DNA of 64,000 nt from Galeopsis tetrahit (taxonomy: Eukaryota > Streptophyta > Magnoliopsida > Lamiales > Lamiaceae). Both the position numbers and the translations under genes were made by a program. The stretch lies in the NCBI GenBank assembly GCA_963675135.1, contig OY776129.1, positions 58,172,845 to 58,236,844 of the forward strand. Reading direction: 5' to 3'. The notes under the pieces were generated by a model, which was not told the DNA's origin, did not search any database, and worked only from the letters and a program-made list of their open reading frames with translations. Shown here in pieces: positions 31,701-41,816 of the stretch; the first letter of the stretch is position 1; each line of letters starts with the position of its first letter.

Positions 31701-33583
31701 CACAAGCCCTTCTTGGCTTGCAATCAACAAATTTGGATTCCTTGATTCAACAAGTTCAATCAGCTCATGCAGAAACTTCTGGAGCATTAGATGAGCATGG
31801 AAGAACTTTAGCATCTGTGGAAATGAGGCTGACAGGCTCTGAGGATGTGGTGCTACCCACATTAGAAGCAAGAATTGAAGGAGTGGAATCTGGTCTTCAA
31901 ACCATTTCCACTGAAGTTCACAAAGCCAAAGTCAGTATGGAGAACATTTCAAAGGAGGTCAAGAAGGATCAAAAGCTGCTTAGAGATAACCACAATGCAA
32001 ATGTTCAAGCTATCAGATTGACCATTAAGCAAGCTCTTGGCAAGAAGACAACATTGCAAAAGAAAAGAGCAGAGGCACAAAGGCTTGCTATGGTGAAAGC
32101 AGCTTCAGAGAAATTTTTCCAAGAGGTGATGGCCAACATTGCTGAAGGTGCAGTGGCCAACCTCACTGAGCTCCTTAAGGCCCAACTGGATGTATCTCTT
32201 AAAGCAACCATGGAGGAGGTTGTTCAACAAAAGATGAAGCCTGTTCTAGCTTTCCTTAGCTTGAGCAGTGATAGGATGCAAAATATACATGATGAAAATG
32301 TATATTTGTTGGAAGAGATGAAGTCTCTAACCCAAGCCCAGTCCTTAATGGCATCTACTATGAGTGAGCTCAAACCTGAATGTTTTGATGCTGCCAAAAA
32401 GGGGGAAAGGGAAAGAGCAAGGGCAAAAGGTGCCTTAGTGATTGGAAGCCCAGTCAAAGGTAAGGACAAAGCTCCTGAGGGAAAAGGGAAAGAGCCAGCA
32501 GTGCTGAAGTTAGAAGAATTTGATGAAGAAGAGCAGTTAGCACTTGCTTTGAAGAACTCAATGGCCTCAACTCAAGAGGAAAGAGTGAGGTTACAGCAGA
32601 GGCCAGGTGGTGAAGTGTCTGGTTTGGACAAAGTTGATGAAGGTGTCCAAACTAGAGGAAAGATCAAGAGAGCAAAAGGGAAGAAAAGACAAGCTGAGAC
32701 ATTTACTGATTTTCCCAACAGCCTTGATCTACCACCTGAATTCAGAATTGATGATGATGAACCTATCTCCAAGAAGACCAAAGTTGCTGAAAAGGACAAG
32801 AATGCTGAAGTGTCCAAGATTGCTGAAAAAGACAAGTCTTCTGAAAAAGAAAAATCCACTGAGACTAAGTCCACTGAAGGTGCCAAAGCTTCTGAAGATG
32901 TAGAGGAGCTGTATGAAGAAGGCTTTGGACCAGGACCTAAAAAGAAGAAAGTGGTGGTGCTAAATGATCCATCAAAGCTGTTTCATGAAGGGTATGGCAA
33001 AGACCCTGAAACTCAACAGAAACTGGCCATGATGAGGGCCCAAGAAAAGATGGACTTGATGGATGAAGCACAAAGAGCAAGAGACAAAAGAAGAGCAGAC
33101 TTTCAGAAACCAAGAAGAAAGAGAGCAACTTACAACAAGTTGAAGCCACAGCTATTGATCCCAATGGACACCAAATATCCTCACTTGGATAAATGGGTGC
33201 CAATTCAGCTGAATGACTCATGGGAGGAAGCAAAAAGGGAGTTTGTCTATGACTACTATGTCATTGACAGATGGAATGGAAAAGATGCCAACTCCACTTT
33301 TGCTGAGTTCTTGATAGAGTATTACAGAGAGCTTTATCAACAACTACTTGCAGCTGCTGATATTGCAAGATTTGAACTCACAGCTCCTAAGCCAATCATA
33401 TACATGCCTCCAAAGCTTGAAGGTTGGATTGACCAGGCAAGGATCCTGAAAGAATTTACTGAGATCCTCAAGCTGAACAAGATGGTTCTTGGACCCAAGG
33501 GAACAAACCAAGAAGCCATGGCCTTGAAAAGAAGAGTGTGGGCACAATATGGGATGGTGCCACCTCCTGAGGATGATCTCTGA
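28799..33583 (+). CDS. Giant third ORF of the Sirevirus (envelope-position protein), 1594 aa
   Basis: An uninterrupted 1594-codon frame in the place where Sireviruses carry an envelope-like gene. Residues 1-270 form a compact part (FLNLFEVVAKSLL, HPRIRIMAALIDASDKGI) faintly like the plant-transposon-protein domain found in retroelement-derived ORFs. Residues 270-960 are low-complexity, charged and Pro/Glu/Ser-rich with many SPE, NPE and TE words. Residues about 980-1200 look strongly helical and coiled-coil-like (STEVHKAKVSMENISKEVKK). A Lys/Glu repeat (AEKDK, SEKEKS) spans about 1325-1370. The C-terminal 150 residues look folded again (YPHLDKWVPIQLNDSWEEA, ending VPPPEDDL). I see no signal peptide or transmembrane helix, so a membrane-envelope role is not supported. 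The lack of stops suggests selection or youth. The function is unknown. Confidence 0.85.
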   Translation: MAPKVRPEMIIDFSNKALDLDFGYLSNKNSLHFEPIVSFESEDLEITPTLRWLRRAGLQKFMEGKPSSCLESYMAEFFAFIKWRGKPEDGEVSTRLSYVAEGEEEERFHRVKFSSEDLEGTFGLPSEGRNPEFYGADHEEEIAQEWLLVPGPISSTQNKKTLKPKFLNLFEVVAKSLLSNTGSLEQVSHPRIRIMAALIDASDKGIKFDWRTFIMSEIMKEKAKFKVKTHNKVVLEGKLKYCTRASLLIERFSHYSQMQTFAKPLPAQKIMFRKLSKKTEQRRMLLAKPTEEKVEEKPNLKKRTKARVVKTRKMSQIPSEENSGASTEIEEVAEEGVSVPSDHSEELRQKYNETRQKSRGDKRIREVVPEKDGEGSGSSRASKRRAKPTDKVLELQEERSLQLALRESRAERRTKSKSRTNSSGSGTPESKVPEGQPIEANIPEIQNPEPNSPETHITPTNQPITPINLTKRYSPEGSVQRSGIDVLADIAVDETRLQSPLDSSMLNYSKLLEAAIFEPTPISKAPSDPLLSKATEVPSIATNPSEANIPELTLPEATLGEPRANSPITQSPHSSGDEEEYTYESMLRGGAKATVDSLYPQLAEFLRIQKMFHDLRMLVDVKDKTIMEISQVIKDKGANWWQVEESRLLHFAGVLKTRFLTDEEIFAKLVDDKIIEVKERKAKGIKHPDSSSNDDDSPDDPSHPSKPNPPETPQANLPESTQPKSSVSARLSNPPITYHRKGSVSSEVLTKGGNTTKDTSANEGSSEPKAQPKDVEVPILEAGLVKAYSVSDELDTDQPLIIQDDSVAAEISTVISPQLPSLNLVEGGDDAGLGDGVEKESLVEKPEGVVDERDVVITRIVSVPPNEGDISEEGQAILEVKFELQESLDERRPIPLSEEINNEGRKEVVENEKKTADVSESYEKEIEGDECIFTNPFDLSDIAGISLDQIFVDDFLTDAPIHVDSGSTQALLGLQSTNLDSLIQQVQSAHAETSGALDEHGRTLASVEMRLTGSEDVVLPTLEARIEGVESGLQTISTEVHKAKVSMENISKEVKKDQKLLRDNHNANVQAIRLTIKQALGKKTTLQKKRAEAQRLAMVKAASEKFFQEVMANIAEGAVANLTELLKAQLDVSLKATMEEVVQQKMKPVLAFLSLSSDRMQNIHDENVYLLEEMKSLTQAQSLMASTMSELKPECFDAAKKGERERARAKGALVIGSPVKGKDKAPEGKGKEPAVLKLEEFDEEEQLALALKNSMASTQEERVRLQQRPGGEVSGLDKVDEGVQTRGKIKRAKGKKRQAETFTDFPNSLDLPPEFRIDDDEPISKKTKVAEKDKNAEVSKIAEKDKSSEKEKSTETKSTEGAKASEDVEELYEEGFGPGPKKKKVVVLNDPSKLFHEGYGKDPETQQKLAMMRAQEKMDLMDEAQRARDKRRADFQKPRRKRATYNKLKPQLLIPMDTKYPHLDKWVPIQLNDSWEEAKREFVYDYYVIDRWNGKDANSTFAEFLIEYYRELYQQLLAAADIARFELTAPKPIIYMPPKLEGWIDQARILKEFTEILKLNKMVLGPKGTNQEAMALKRRVWAQYGMVPPPEDDL

Positions 33584-34182
33584 AAATGGCTAAGTCTTCT
33601 GACCTTTTTGGATAAACAAACTTATCTTATCTGAAGATATTTTTTATTGGTCAAATATGCTGAAATTTGGACAAGCCTGCTGATGTGGTGTGCCTTGACA
33701 TGTTGTTAGCTCTGATATAATCTGGATGCATTTGTCTTTATATCCAGTATTCTACTCTAAAACTTGAAGTATTTTGGTTTTGCTCTAATACTAGAAGATG
33801 CTCTGAAACTTGAAGATCTAAGTACTTTTAAGTGTTTAGTTGTTTTGCTCTAGATCTTATGTTTAGTATATGCTCTGAATAGTTGTAATGAAATGATCAT
33901 TTGTAATGATGTCTTGAATTCATGCTCTGATAAGTTACTTTCAACTATCAACATGCTTGTAATGATTTCTATATGAATGATAGTTGAACTACCTTTGAAT
34001 CAAGATACATTACTGCAGAAATCTCTCTATGCCTATATTTGAAACCTATGTGCAACATGAACAGTGAGTACACTAACACATTGTTTTTCAGGAATATTGA
34101 CCTTAGTCATGTCTTCTGAAGATAAATGTAATAGTCGTAGCTAAGTCACTTTTGCATAAGTTGTATAGGTTTTGACATCATC
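33584..34182 (+). other. Non-coding interval before the 3' LTR
   Basis: Rich in TGCTCTGA and CTTGTAATGAT words. No gene is seen. It ends in the polypurine tract. Confidence 0.5.
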
Positions 34183-34197
34183 AAAAAAGGGGGAAAT
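34183..34197 (+). other. Polypurine tract of the Sirevirus element
   Basis: AAAAAAGGGGGAAAT abuts the 3' LTR start TGATGGG, the expected plus-strand priming site. Confidence 0.85.
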
Positions 34198-35850
34198 TGA
34201 TGGGAATAAAATGAGATATGTTTTGATTCAATACCAAAACCCCCTGAGACATGCCTAAGTCAAAGATGATTATGTTCTAAGAATGTTAGAACATATAGAA
34301 TAAGGCTAGATGAGGAGCTAATATGTTAGGCAGCTCTTAGATAGTTAGATGTACAATTTGAGGGGGAACACATGCTTTGAAGTCCATCTAGACAAGTCCC
34401 CTCAAGGCTCAAATTCTGGAATTATGATCAAGTCTGCTGAAGGTCAAGCATGCTGATCAGGAGAGTTGTCCAGAGGAGTTGTCTCAGCACAATTAATCAA
34501 GATCAAGTGCTCTGAAAGCTTGAGGTCAACTATGTTGAAAAGTTAGAGACAACCACACCCTAAAGAACTACAATTCAACATGCTAAGATCACCTTGAAGT
34601 GAAGCAAGGTTAAGAGCCAAGCCATCTGAAGAAGACCTAGCCAACCTTGCTGATAAGAAAGACTGCTGATAGTGATAAGGAGAGTTGTCCAATTTGATAA
34701 GGAATGTTGTCCTATCATTGGAGCAACCTTCAGAAGCCATGTCCAAGTCTTATCAAGAGAATCTTAAAGTCAGATATTGGAAAGAGTGCTGCAGAATGAA
34801 GACAAAGCTCATACAGTCGTTTATTTCCCAAATGAGGACATGTCACTATCAAGAATCTGTCTTCAAAGTTGAAGAACTAAAAGAAGACATTTATGGACTT
34901 TTGAGGCTGCCTCTCCAACGGGCAAATCCTTCATCTGTCTATAAATACAGAAGTGTGAAGACCATTTGAAAGCATCCAACAGTACCTCAACAATATCCAA
35001 CTGACCTCAACCTTGAGAAGAAAATCAAGAGTGCTTTCAAAAGACTATCTTAGTCTTCAAACACTTCATTTAAGCTGAACTTCATTGTATATCCATACAA
35101 AGCTTAGAGAGATATCCTATCCTTATACACTGATCTTCACTGTAAAGGATATCTCATTAGTTGGAACCTTACTTCAACCCTTATATCTTTCAAGAGTGAA
35201 AGTGAGAAGGTTGTAGTAGTAGAAGTGGTAGGAGCTGACTGTTGAGAGAAGAACAGTTCAGTTCTGAGTTGAGAAGAGGGTACTAGGACTCTAGACATCC
35301 TAGGGATCAATTCACCAAGGAGTGGTGTTCTTGATCAAGTGCACCTTGGCACTATAAAACAAGTTAATTCCAAGAGTGAAGGAATTATCCTGTTCAATCA
35401 GGGAAAGTGGATGTAGGAGCTTGAGTCTCTGAATCACTATAAACTCTTGTGTTGATTTGCTTTTCAAGTACTTTCATACATTCAACACTGCACACAAAAC
35501 TGATCTTTCAAAGGCTAAACATTCAAAGATTGTGCAAAACCTATTTGGACAAGTTCCCTGAAAACTGGATTGTATTGAATTGACTAAGTGATTTCAGAAA
35601 TTTTAAAGGAGTCTAAACTTAAAGGGCCAACCACTATTCCGCACATATAACTTCTTTAGATAGTTATTCAACTAAGTACTCAATAGTACTTAGTAGCTTG
35701 ATTATCTAGGAAGAGTTAATCATCTTCAGCAGAGTTGTCCAAGACAACCTTGCTGAGCTCTGGTTTGATCAAAAGTTGAAAAGAATTGCATACAAGTGTA
35801 TTCTCCCCCCCTCCCCATACACTTGTTATATACTCCTTTCAGGACCAACA
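34198..35850 (+). repeat. 3' LTR of the Sirevirus element
   Basis: Nearly identical to 20407-22053. It keeps the TATA box (34940-34947) and the inverted GAGATATCCT/AGGATATCTC pair (35109-35118 and 35146-35155). Its 1653-bp length differs from the 5' LTR by a run of C and T near the end. Confidence 0.95.
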
Positions 35851-35855
35851 GTAGT
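35851..35855. repeat. 5-bp target-site duplication of the Sirevirus element (right)
   Basis: GTAGT, identical to 20402-20406. Confidence 0.9.
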
Positions 35856-36877
35856 TCCATACACTTTGTGAAAATCATCACCCTTCAACAATCACTCGAT
35901 TTACCAGTAACTTTATTTACAAATAATCATTTTATTTACAAATAATCATTTTATTTACATTTTTTTTTAAATTTATGCCCCACCTTAAGAACTACATTTG
36001 GGGATGGAATGAAAATGTCCTGTCTTCCATTTTCTAACGTTCTAAGTTCTAACCTACAACTAGTAGTCACGTTGTGCTCTCCTCCCACATGCAACAAAAA
36101 TTATCATATCTTCTTCTTATTATAGCTTTATAATATAATCTTTGCCACGCTAAACAACCCCCACCCCCCATTCTACTATACACACTTCATAACTCTAATT
36201 ATTATACATATTCTACATAAAATATAATTTTTTTATTCAGACAATTATAATTCAATTTAAATAAAAAAAAACGAAAAAATCATTATTCACTTACGGAACG
36301 GAAGAAAACGAGTTGAAATAAGAAAAAGAAAAAAGTGAGTTCAAATTTGAAAGAGGAGTTCCAACCATATGTATTTGATATTCAAAGTTTTCTACCAAAC
36401 AAAATTAAATGAATAAATTTGATACGCTCAATCTCCATTTGTTTACGCAATTTCGTTAGTTTTTATCAAAATCTATGATTTTAATTTTTATGATTTTTTA
36501 TTTTTTATAAATTTTTAAAGTATCTTGAATTCAATATTTTTTTCCTTTTCTTAATTCACCGCGTAGAATAGAAGGATTTTTCGTGATTTTTTTAAATTTA
36601 AGTATAATTGTTTAAAATTGGATTGTAGGTAGAAATTCAAAAATATTTTATACAAGGTGTATATAATAATTGAGGTGTGTACAGTAAAATTAGAATATTA
36701 TTAATCGGGGCCATAATCTTTTTATATAATAGTGCATAGTCAATTATGGAAAGATAAATAGAAAAAATAAAAATAGAGAGATACCGTATAATAAAGACCG
36801 AAGAGTTGGTCTCCTGTGCATAGGGTGCAACGTGCACACACAGGTCAATCAATATATATTGTTAAAAGCGAAAATTT
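35856..36877. other. AT-rich spacer right of the Sirevirus element
   Basis: A short 19-bp tandem (TTTACAAATAATCATTTTA) lies near 35925-35960. No gene is seen. Confidence 0.45.
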
Positions 36878-36965
36878 ATAACAAAATATCTATTGCCCTG
36901 ATGGTTATACTTTCCCCATTAATGTATCAAGTTGTAGGTTCGAATTCTATTACCAACTTACAATT
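36878..36965 (+). mobile_element. Possible tRNA-derived SINE fragment
   Basis: GCCCTGATGGTTATACTTT followed 35 bases later by GTAGGTTCGAATTCTATTAC resembles the A and B boxes of tRNA-related SINEs (B box GGTTCGANNC). A weaker relative is at 49533-49572 (CAAGTTGTAGGTGTGAATAA). No target duplication was identified. Confidence 0.4.
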
Positions 36966-37049
36966 ATCTACTATTTATAATTTGTTTTTTAATAATAATT
37001 TTAACTTTACAATTTATAATTTATAATTTTTTTTTTAATAATAATTTTA

Positions 37050-37545
37050 ACACTACAATTTGTAATTAAATATATCAGTACTTTTCAATAATAATAGTTA
37101 CCACTTTTCACTAATACTAGTAACACTTTTTTGTATTATGAAACAACACTTTTCATTATTAAAGAATACTATCTTTCAATATCTAAAAACTACCATTTTT
37201 CAATATTATGAAACAACACTTTTCAGTATTAAAGACGAACACTTTTCAGTAACAAAATTTACTACTTTATAAAAATAATATTTACACTTTTCGAAAAATT
37301 CTTTTTTCCATAACAAAACTTTTCACTAATAAAATTTACCAATTTCAATAATAATATTTACACTTTTTAGTTAAAAAATTTAGAACTTTTCAGAATTACA
37401 ATTTTCATTAACAAAATTTACAACTTTTCAATAATAAGAATAACACTTTTTAATTAAAATGTCTCCCACTTTTCAATAATAAGAATTACACTTTTCAATA
37501 ATAAAATTTACCACTTTTCAATAATAATATTTTCACTTTTAAGTA
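37050..37545. repeat. Degenerate minisatellite of CACTTTTCAATAATAA units
   Basis: About twenty imperfect units of roughly 18-40 bases, each with ACTTTTCA followed by (A/T)-rich AATAATA or AAAATTTAC. No coding potential. Confidence 0.75.
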
Positions 37546-37589
37546 GAAGATGCTCTATTAAACAATCATCAAGCGGCTTGAGATAAGCA

Positions 37590-38960
37590 ATTAGATCTGC
37601 ACAATCTTGAGAATGAGGTTTCTTCGGGCCATTGATTGGGTGTGAGATTGCTCGTATTTGTGCTCATTATTGCTATATTATCGTAACATTTTGATGTGAT
37701 TTTGGTCGTAATTGATAGAAATTGTGCTACTAACCTTGTTGTCAAGAAATGTGTTCAAAGTGTAGAAAACAAGGTGAAATGGTCCATTTTAGAGAAAAAT
37801 CGAGCATTGGCGCATGAGAAGTGAAGTTCGATTGAAGGACGAGCAAGGAAAGCAAATAAAAATAGAAGAAAAAGTTCAAGGAGCAGAAACCACACTGGCG
37901 GCTGAGTGAGCCCACACTGGCGGTCGAGTGAATTGATTTCACACTGGCGCCTGTTTGGGATCTGGAATCCAGTTTGGTTCTGATTTCCAAATTCACTCGA
38001 CCGGCCATTTGGAGTCACTCGGTTGACCGTTTGAACTTACGATTTTTGGAGAATTTCGCGAATTTTGAAGAACTTCAAGGACCCAGTTGTTAATTTCGTC
38101 TCACACACTTTTTCAAGCTATAAATAGCTCCCCAATCAGATTGTTGAGGAGGTTTTGCCTCACTTCTACACACTCAAGCCCTAGTTCATTTTCCTCCAAC
38201 ATGTGAGAAATAGAGGAGCAATTAACTTAGGTTTGAGGAGCTTATCTCCTCAAACACACTCTTCATTTTTATGCTTTCTTAGTTTAGAATCATTTGGGTA
38301 TTTTATTTTCATGTAAGAATGGAGAAATTACAAGACTCTTAAGGTGATATTTTTCTTTTATTTAAGCTTTGTTTGATAAATTTCTTGTTTATTTCTATTT
38401 ATTTTGGTGTTTTAGCCATGGGTGTTTCCTCAAACACCATGGGCTAAGCTTTTTATGTTTTGGGTGTTTGAAACCATGTGAATATTGAATGTGTGAATTG
38501 TTTAAGCTTTGATTATTGTTGATATTTGGATTATTGCTTCCCTTATTGGGTTTTATTGGTGCTTTGTGTATTAGCTTCTATTAATCCGTATTTTGAGGCA
38601 TGTTTAGCGTAGACGAGAGTTACATGAACATGTTTAAATTTATGGTGTGAGTTGTTGGTATACAAATGCGTTTATTATACTTTTAATTCGTCGAGAGAGA
38701 GTTAATTGTATTAGAACCCCATTAGGAGACATTAATTACTTGAATGGTTATTTGGGTAGTTGGTGAGGATTAGGAAGATGTCTTATTACCGGGTTTGGGA
38801 CACACCTTAGACGTAAGGCTATAGTACCCGAAGGGAAATGATTTTCATTCTAGCATTTTGATGCTCTTAGCAAATTCAAATTGAAGCATAAAAATGGTAT
38901 AAACAATCCCACTCGATTTCACTAGGTAGAGAACACCCGGAGCATTCTCACACTATCAGA
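37590..38960 (+). mobile_element. LTR-like, promoter-bearing stretch (possible solo LTR)
   Basis: There are no long frames, but CTATAAATAGCTCC at about 38119 is a good TATA box followed by transcript-like sequence. The stretch around 37890-38030 repeats CACACTGGCG three times (at about 37892, 37912, 37942) and ACTCG words. This composition is typical of a Ty3-type LTR. The ends and a target duplication could not be fixed, so it may instead be the leader of a lost gene. Confidence 0.35.
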
Positions 38961-39448
38961 GATATAACAATTCCACTTTTTCAATGTTTGACCATTTTTT
39001 CTATCTCACTCCCCCAACTACGGTTATTAATATACCCCAACCTTCCCATTCTTTCCCCATAAATTCTACTCCACTTTCATATTTTCCTAAACTTTCAAAC
39101 TAAACTCAAAAAAAAAAATCTCCATCTTCTTTCTGCCATTTCATTTTAGAGAGAGAAAAAAAAAATGCTTGTTTCTGAAGAAAAAAAAAAAAACGGGTTG
39201 CTGGATAAAAAAATCTTCTTCCAATTTTTTTTTCTTCTTCAAACTAAATTTTTTTGTGCACTGGTAAGTTGTAACTCTGATTTTTAGTTCTTCAAAATCT
39301 GAAAATTTGTCCACTGTAAATCCTTCTCATTTTAATATATATTTCTTCTTCTTGCTTATTTTCACAAGCTTCTAACAATTTTATTTGGTAATTTTCTTTA
39401 AATATTGTTATTTACATAAATATTTGTTAATAAATTTTACTTGTTTAA
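38961..39448. other. Spacer with a leader-like sequence
   Basis: CT-rich sequence and an ATG at 39164 with a short Lys-rich frame running into GTAAGTTG (about 39264) look like a first exon. No following exons were found. Confidence 0.3.
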
Positions 39449-39723
39449 TACTCCCTCCGTCCCACAATTGTTTGCACACTTACCTTATTTGTCCGTCCCA
39501 TAATTGTTTACACACCTATAAAAGGAAACTATCCCATAAACCTCACCCTCACAATATTCACATATTTACACAAAATGCCATTACTTTTACCTTCTTTCCA
39601 ATCACCTTTTTACTTTATTCATATAACTTTACAAAATTACCCCTCAACACTCCACTCATTACACTTTTTTCTTAATAAGTGTGCCCACTTTGTGGTGCAA
39701 ACACTTCCGGGACGGAGGGAGTA
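39449..39723. mobile_element. Stowaway-like MITE (family C)
   Basis: 275 bp, TA at both ends. Left TACTCCCTCCGTCCCACAAT, right TTCCGGGACGGAGGGAGTA. Subterminal TTGTTTGCACACTTA at the left mirrors AAGTGTGCCCACTTTG at the right. It is distinct from families A and B. Confidence 0.85.
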
Positions 39724-39876
39724 TATACTAATGTGCTAAAATATTTTCAGTTGTTGGACTTGTTCGACGTGATAATTTCAGTTGGTGGACGTGACGATTT
39801 GGTTGTAAGAGATAAAAAAGAATCATCATAAAGGTTGGTAATCGAAAAATCCTATTTCAATACTTGCATGACTTTT

Positions 39877-40305
39877 TTATAGTGGTGAGTGTCTCAATTC
39901 CGGACATATAATTGGCTCTCCCTCTATCGGTAGCCCCCATAAAATAGCCACATCTTGTAATGTTATAGTGGCCTCCCCGATCGGAAAGTGGAAGGTGTGT
40001 GTCTCTGGGCGCCATCTTTCCACTAGTGCAGTAATAAGATGACGATCCAGTTTCAAAGGTCCACACCTAAAAGGACCGTAAAGGCCCATTTTCTCTAACA
40101 CGTCTATCACTCGAGGGTGGAGTTGTACGTCCTCTGGATCAGCATTTTCCCTATTGGTCCAGAAGATATTTACAGCTCCTTGAGAGACCATCAACACATT
40201 ATCAGTTTGATTGGCGTTGACGTAAATAGTGCCAGAACGATGTTAGGCTTGTTCATTTAATACAAAATTATCTTCTGGTCCCATACGAATATTCTCGTTT
40301 TCCAT
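39877..40305 (-). pseudogene. Plant mobile domain (PMD/MAIN-like) gene fragment
   Basis: The frame starts MENENIRMGPEDN at 40305, has an in-frame TAA at 40243-40245, and continues to 39877. It shows LEKMGLYGPFRCG, LITALVERWRPETHTFH and GEATITLQDVAILWGLP, the signature of the plant mobile domain found in MAIN and MAIN-like proteins and often carried by Mutator-type and other retroelements. Only the N-terminal quarter of the domain is present, and the frame is lost after GEPIICPE. No function is expected. Confidence 0.85.
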
Positions 40306-41224
40306 CCTGAAAATTGTGTACATAAGTATTTAATGATAAAATATAAACTTGAGTAAAAAATAGTCATAATCACATTAGACACCAAATAATATTAATACAA
40401 TTAATATTCATCCTATAAAAATCAATTCCAACAATTAAATAGTGAATTTTATTATTGAATTATTCCAAATTATAAAAAAAAATCCCCCTCGTTTTCTGTC
40501 AAAATTATTCTCGTGTTTGCTTTTCAAATTATAAAAATATTCCAACATTAGGCATCAAAAAATATTCTCGTGTTTACTTTTCAATTCCAACACTAGGCAC
40601 CAAAAAATATTCTAGTGTTTGCTTTTCAAAAAAATCCCCCTCCTAATTCTTTAACTGTTCTAATGTTTTGGAATTGATGTTAAAAAGAATCTTAAACCCC
40701 CCTTTCAAGTAATTGAAAAGCAAACACGATATCATAAATTAAAAGTTAAAATACTCTTATATTTAATAATCCCCAAAGAAAAAAGTCATAAGCACAATCC
40801 CCCTCCTCAGATTTCATAAAGATAAAAACCTGTGTGACTAGGGACAATGGTTTTCCAACTTCCCTTCTTTTTCTATCTCTTTCACTAGTTGATGAAAAAT
40901 CAATATTATAATAATAACTATTAATTAAATTTAAGTATTTAACATAAGTATATGATTTGATTTACTACTATAATTTATTTATTATCAATACTCAATAATA
41001 AAAAAAAAAAGAACATCAAAGAAATAAAATAAGGGTATGTATGTATATTTAATTTTCTTTTTTAATGAAATAAAATACCTAAATATGTGCAATTCTTCAA
41101 ATAAATGGTTCTTTTGTCGATTCTACGTTCGAAATCCGTAAGCAAATTAAACAACCTGAGAAGAGTAAAAAAAAAAAAAAAGGTTAAACAAATATAATAA
41201 ACTACGTAATACATAAAAAATAAA
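40306..41224. other. AT-rich spacer with short tandem repeats
   Basis: About 40500-40640 holds three imperfect ~60-bp units containing ATTCTCGTGTTTGCTTTTCAA. No gene is seen. Confidence 0.5.
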
Positions 41225-41247
41225 CACTACAAAAACACTCGTTTTTG

Positions 41248-41633
41248 CCGACGGACGTATACCGACGGATTACCTTTCCGACGGCTGTACCGACGGATTA
41301 CCGACGGAATTCAAAGTCAGAAGAATCTGCCGACGGAATTCAATTTCCGTCGGCTTTCCGGACGGAATGCCGACGGATATGCCGACGGACACTCAGAACT
41401 CTCTACACGGTGTCGTTTTTGGGTCACCGGCCGACGGATTTTTCAGTCGGTATTGTAAATTTCCGTCGGTAACCGACCCGCATTAACTAACCGCCTCTTG
41501 ATAGACTCCCAAAATTAAATCTGGTCATTACCGACGGAAATTTCCGTCGGTAACCGACCCGCATTAACTAACCGCCTCTTTATCGACTCCCAAAATTGAA
41601 TCTGGTCATTACCGACGGAAATTTCCGTCGGTA
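41248..41633. repeat. Left subterminal repeat cluster of the CACTA element
   Basis: Many copies of CCGACGGA in both orientations, often as ACCGACGGAAATTTCCGTCG palindromes; these are the expected transposase-binding sites. Between 41457 and 41633 an ~82-bp unit (AACCGACCCGCATTAACTAA inside) is tandemly repeated about twice. Confidence 0.88.
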
Positions 41634-41647
41634 AAGGCAATTTTTTT

Positions 41648-41816
41648 TGTATATAAACTGAAGAACAGATTACTTCTTTCTCTTTCGAGAGAAAGAAGGT
41701 CGATCCCCTCCTGCCTCCTCCCTCCTCGATCCCTCCTCCCTGTTTCTATCTCCTCTATTGCGCGAAGAAGAGGCTCTGCCGAGGTGTTCTCTCAACTCGA
41801 TTAGAAAATCTATACG
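41648..41816 (+). promoter_or_regulatory. Promoter and leader exon of the first CACTA gene
   Basis: GTATATAAACTG is a probable TATA box at about 41650. CT-rich leader sequence ends at 41816 before the donor GTACGC. The leader intron would run to AAATAG just before the ATG at 42654. Confidence 0.55.

Larger units (their letters stand above)
20407..35850 (+). mobile_element. Sirevirus-type Ty1/Copia retrotransposon with a third ORF
   Basis: A 15,444-bp element with LTRs of 1647 and 1653 bp, GTAGT target duplication, tRNA-Met primer site, polypurine tract, gag with a CCHC knuckle, pol in Copia order (PR-INT-RT-RH) and a 1594-codon frame between pol and the 3' LTR. Long LTRs, long gag and an envelope-position ORF define the Sirevirus (SIRE1-like) lineage. 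By eye the LTRs differ at about twenty bases plus one length change in a C/T run, near 1.3 percent. At commonly used plant rates that would be roughly 0.5-1 million years; this is an estimate. gag, pol and the third ORF all lie in the same reading frame. Confidence 0.95.

Noticed and set aside
29209..33547. Many minus-strand frames of 60-100 codons
   Set aside because: All are shadows of the 1594-codon plus-strand ORF.
37050..37545. A CRISPR-like array
   Set aside because: The repeats are irregular, AT-rich and without unique spacers, and the genome is a plant nuclear one.
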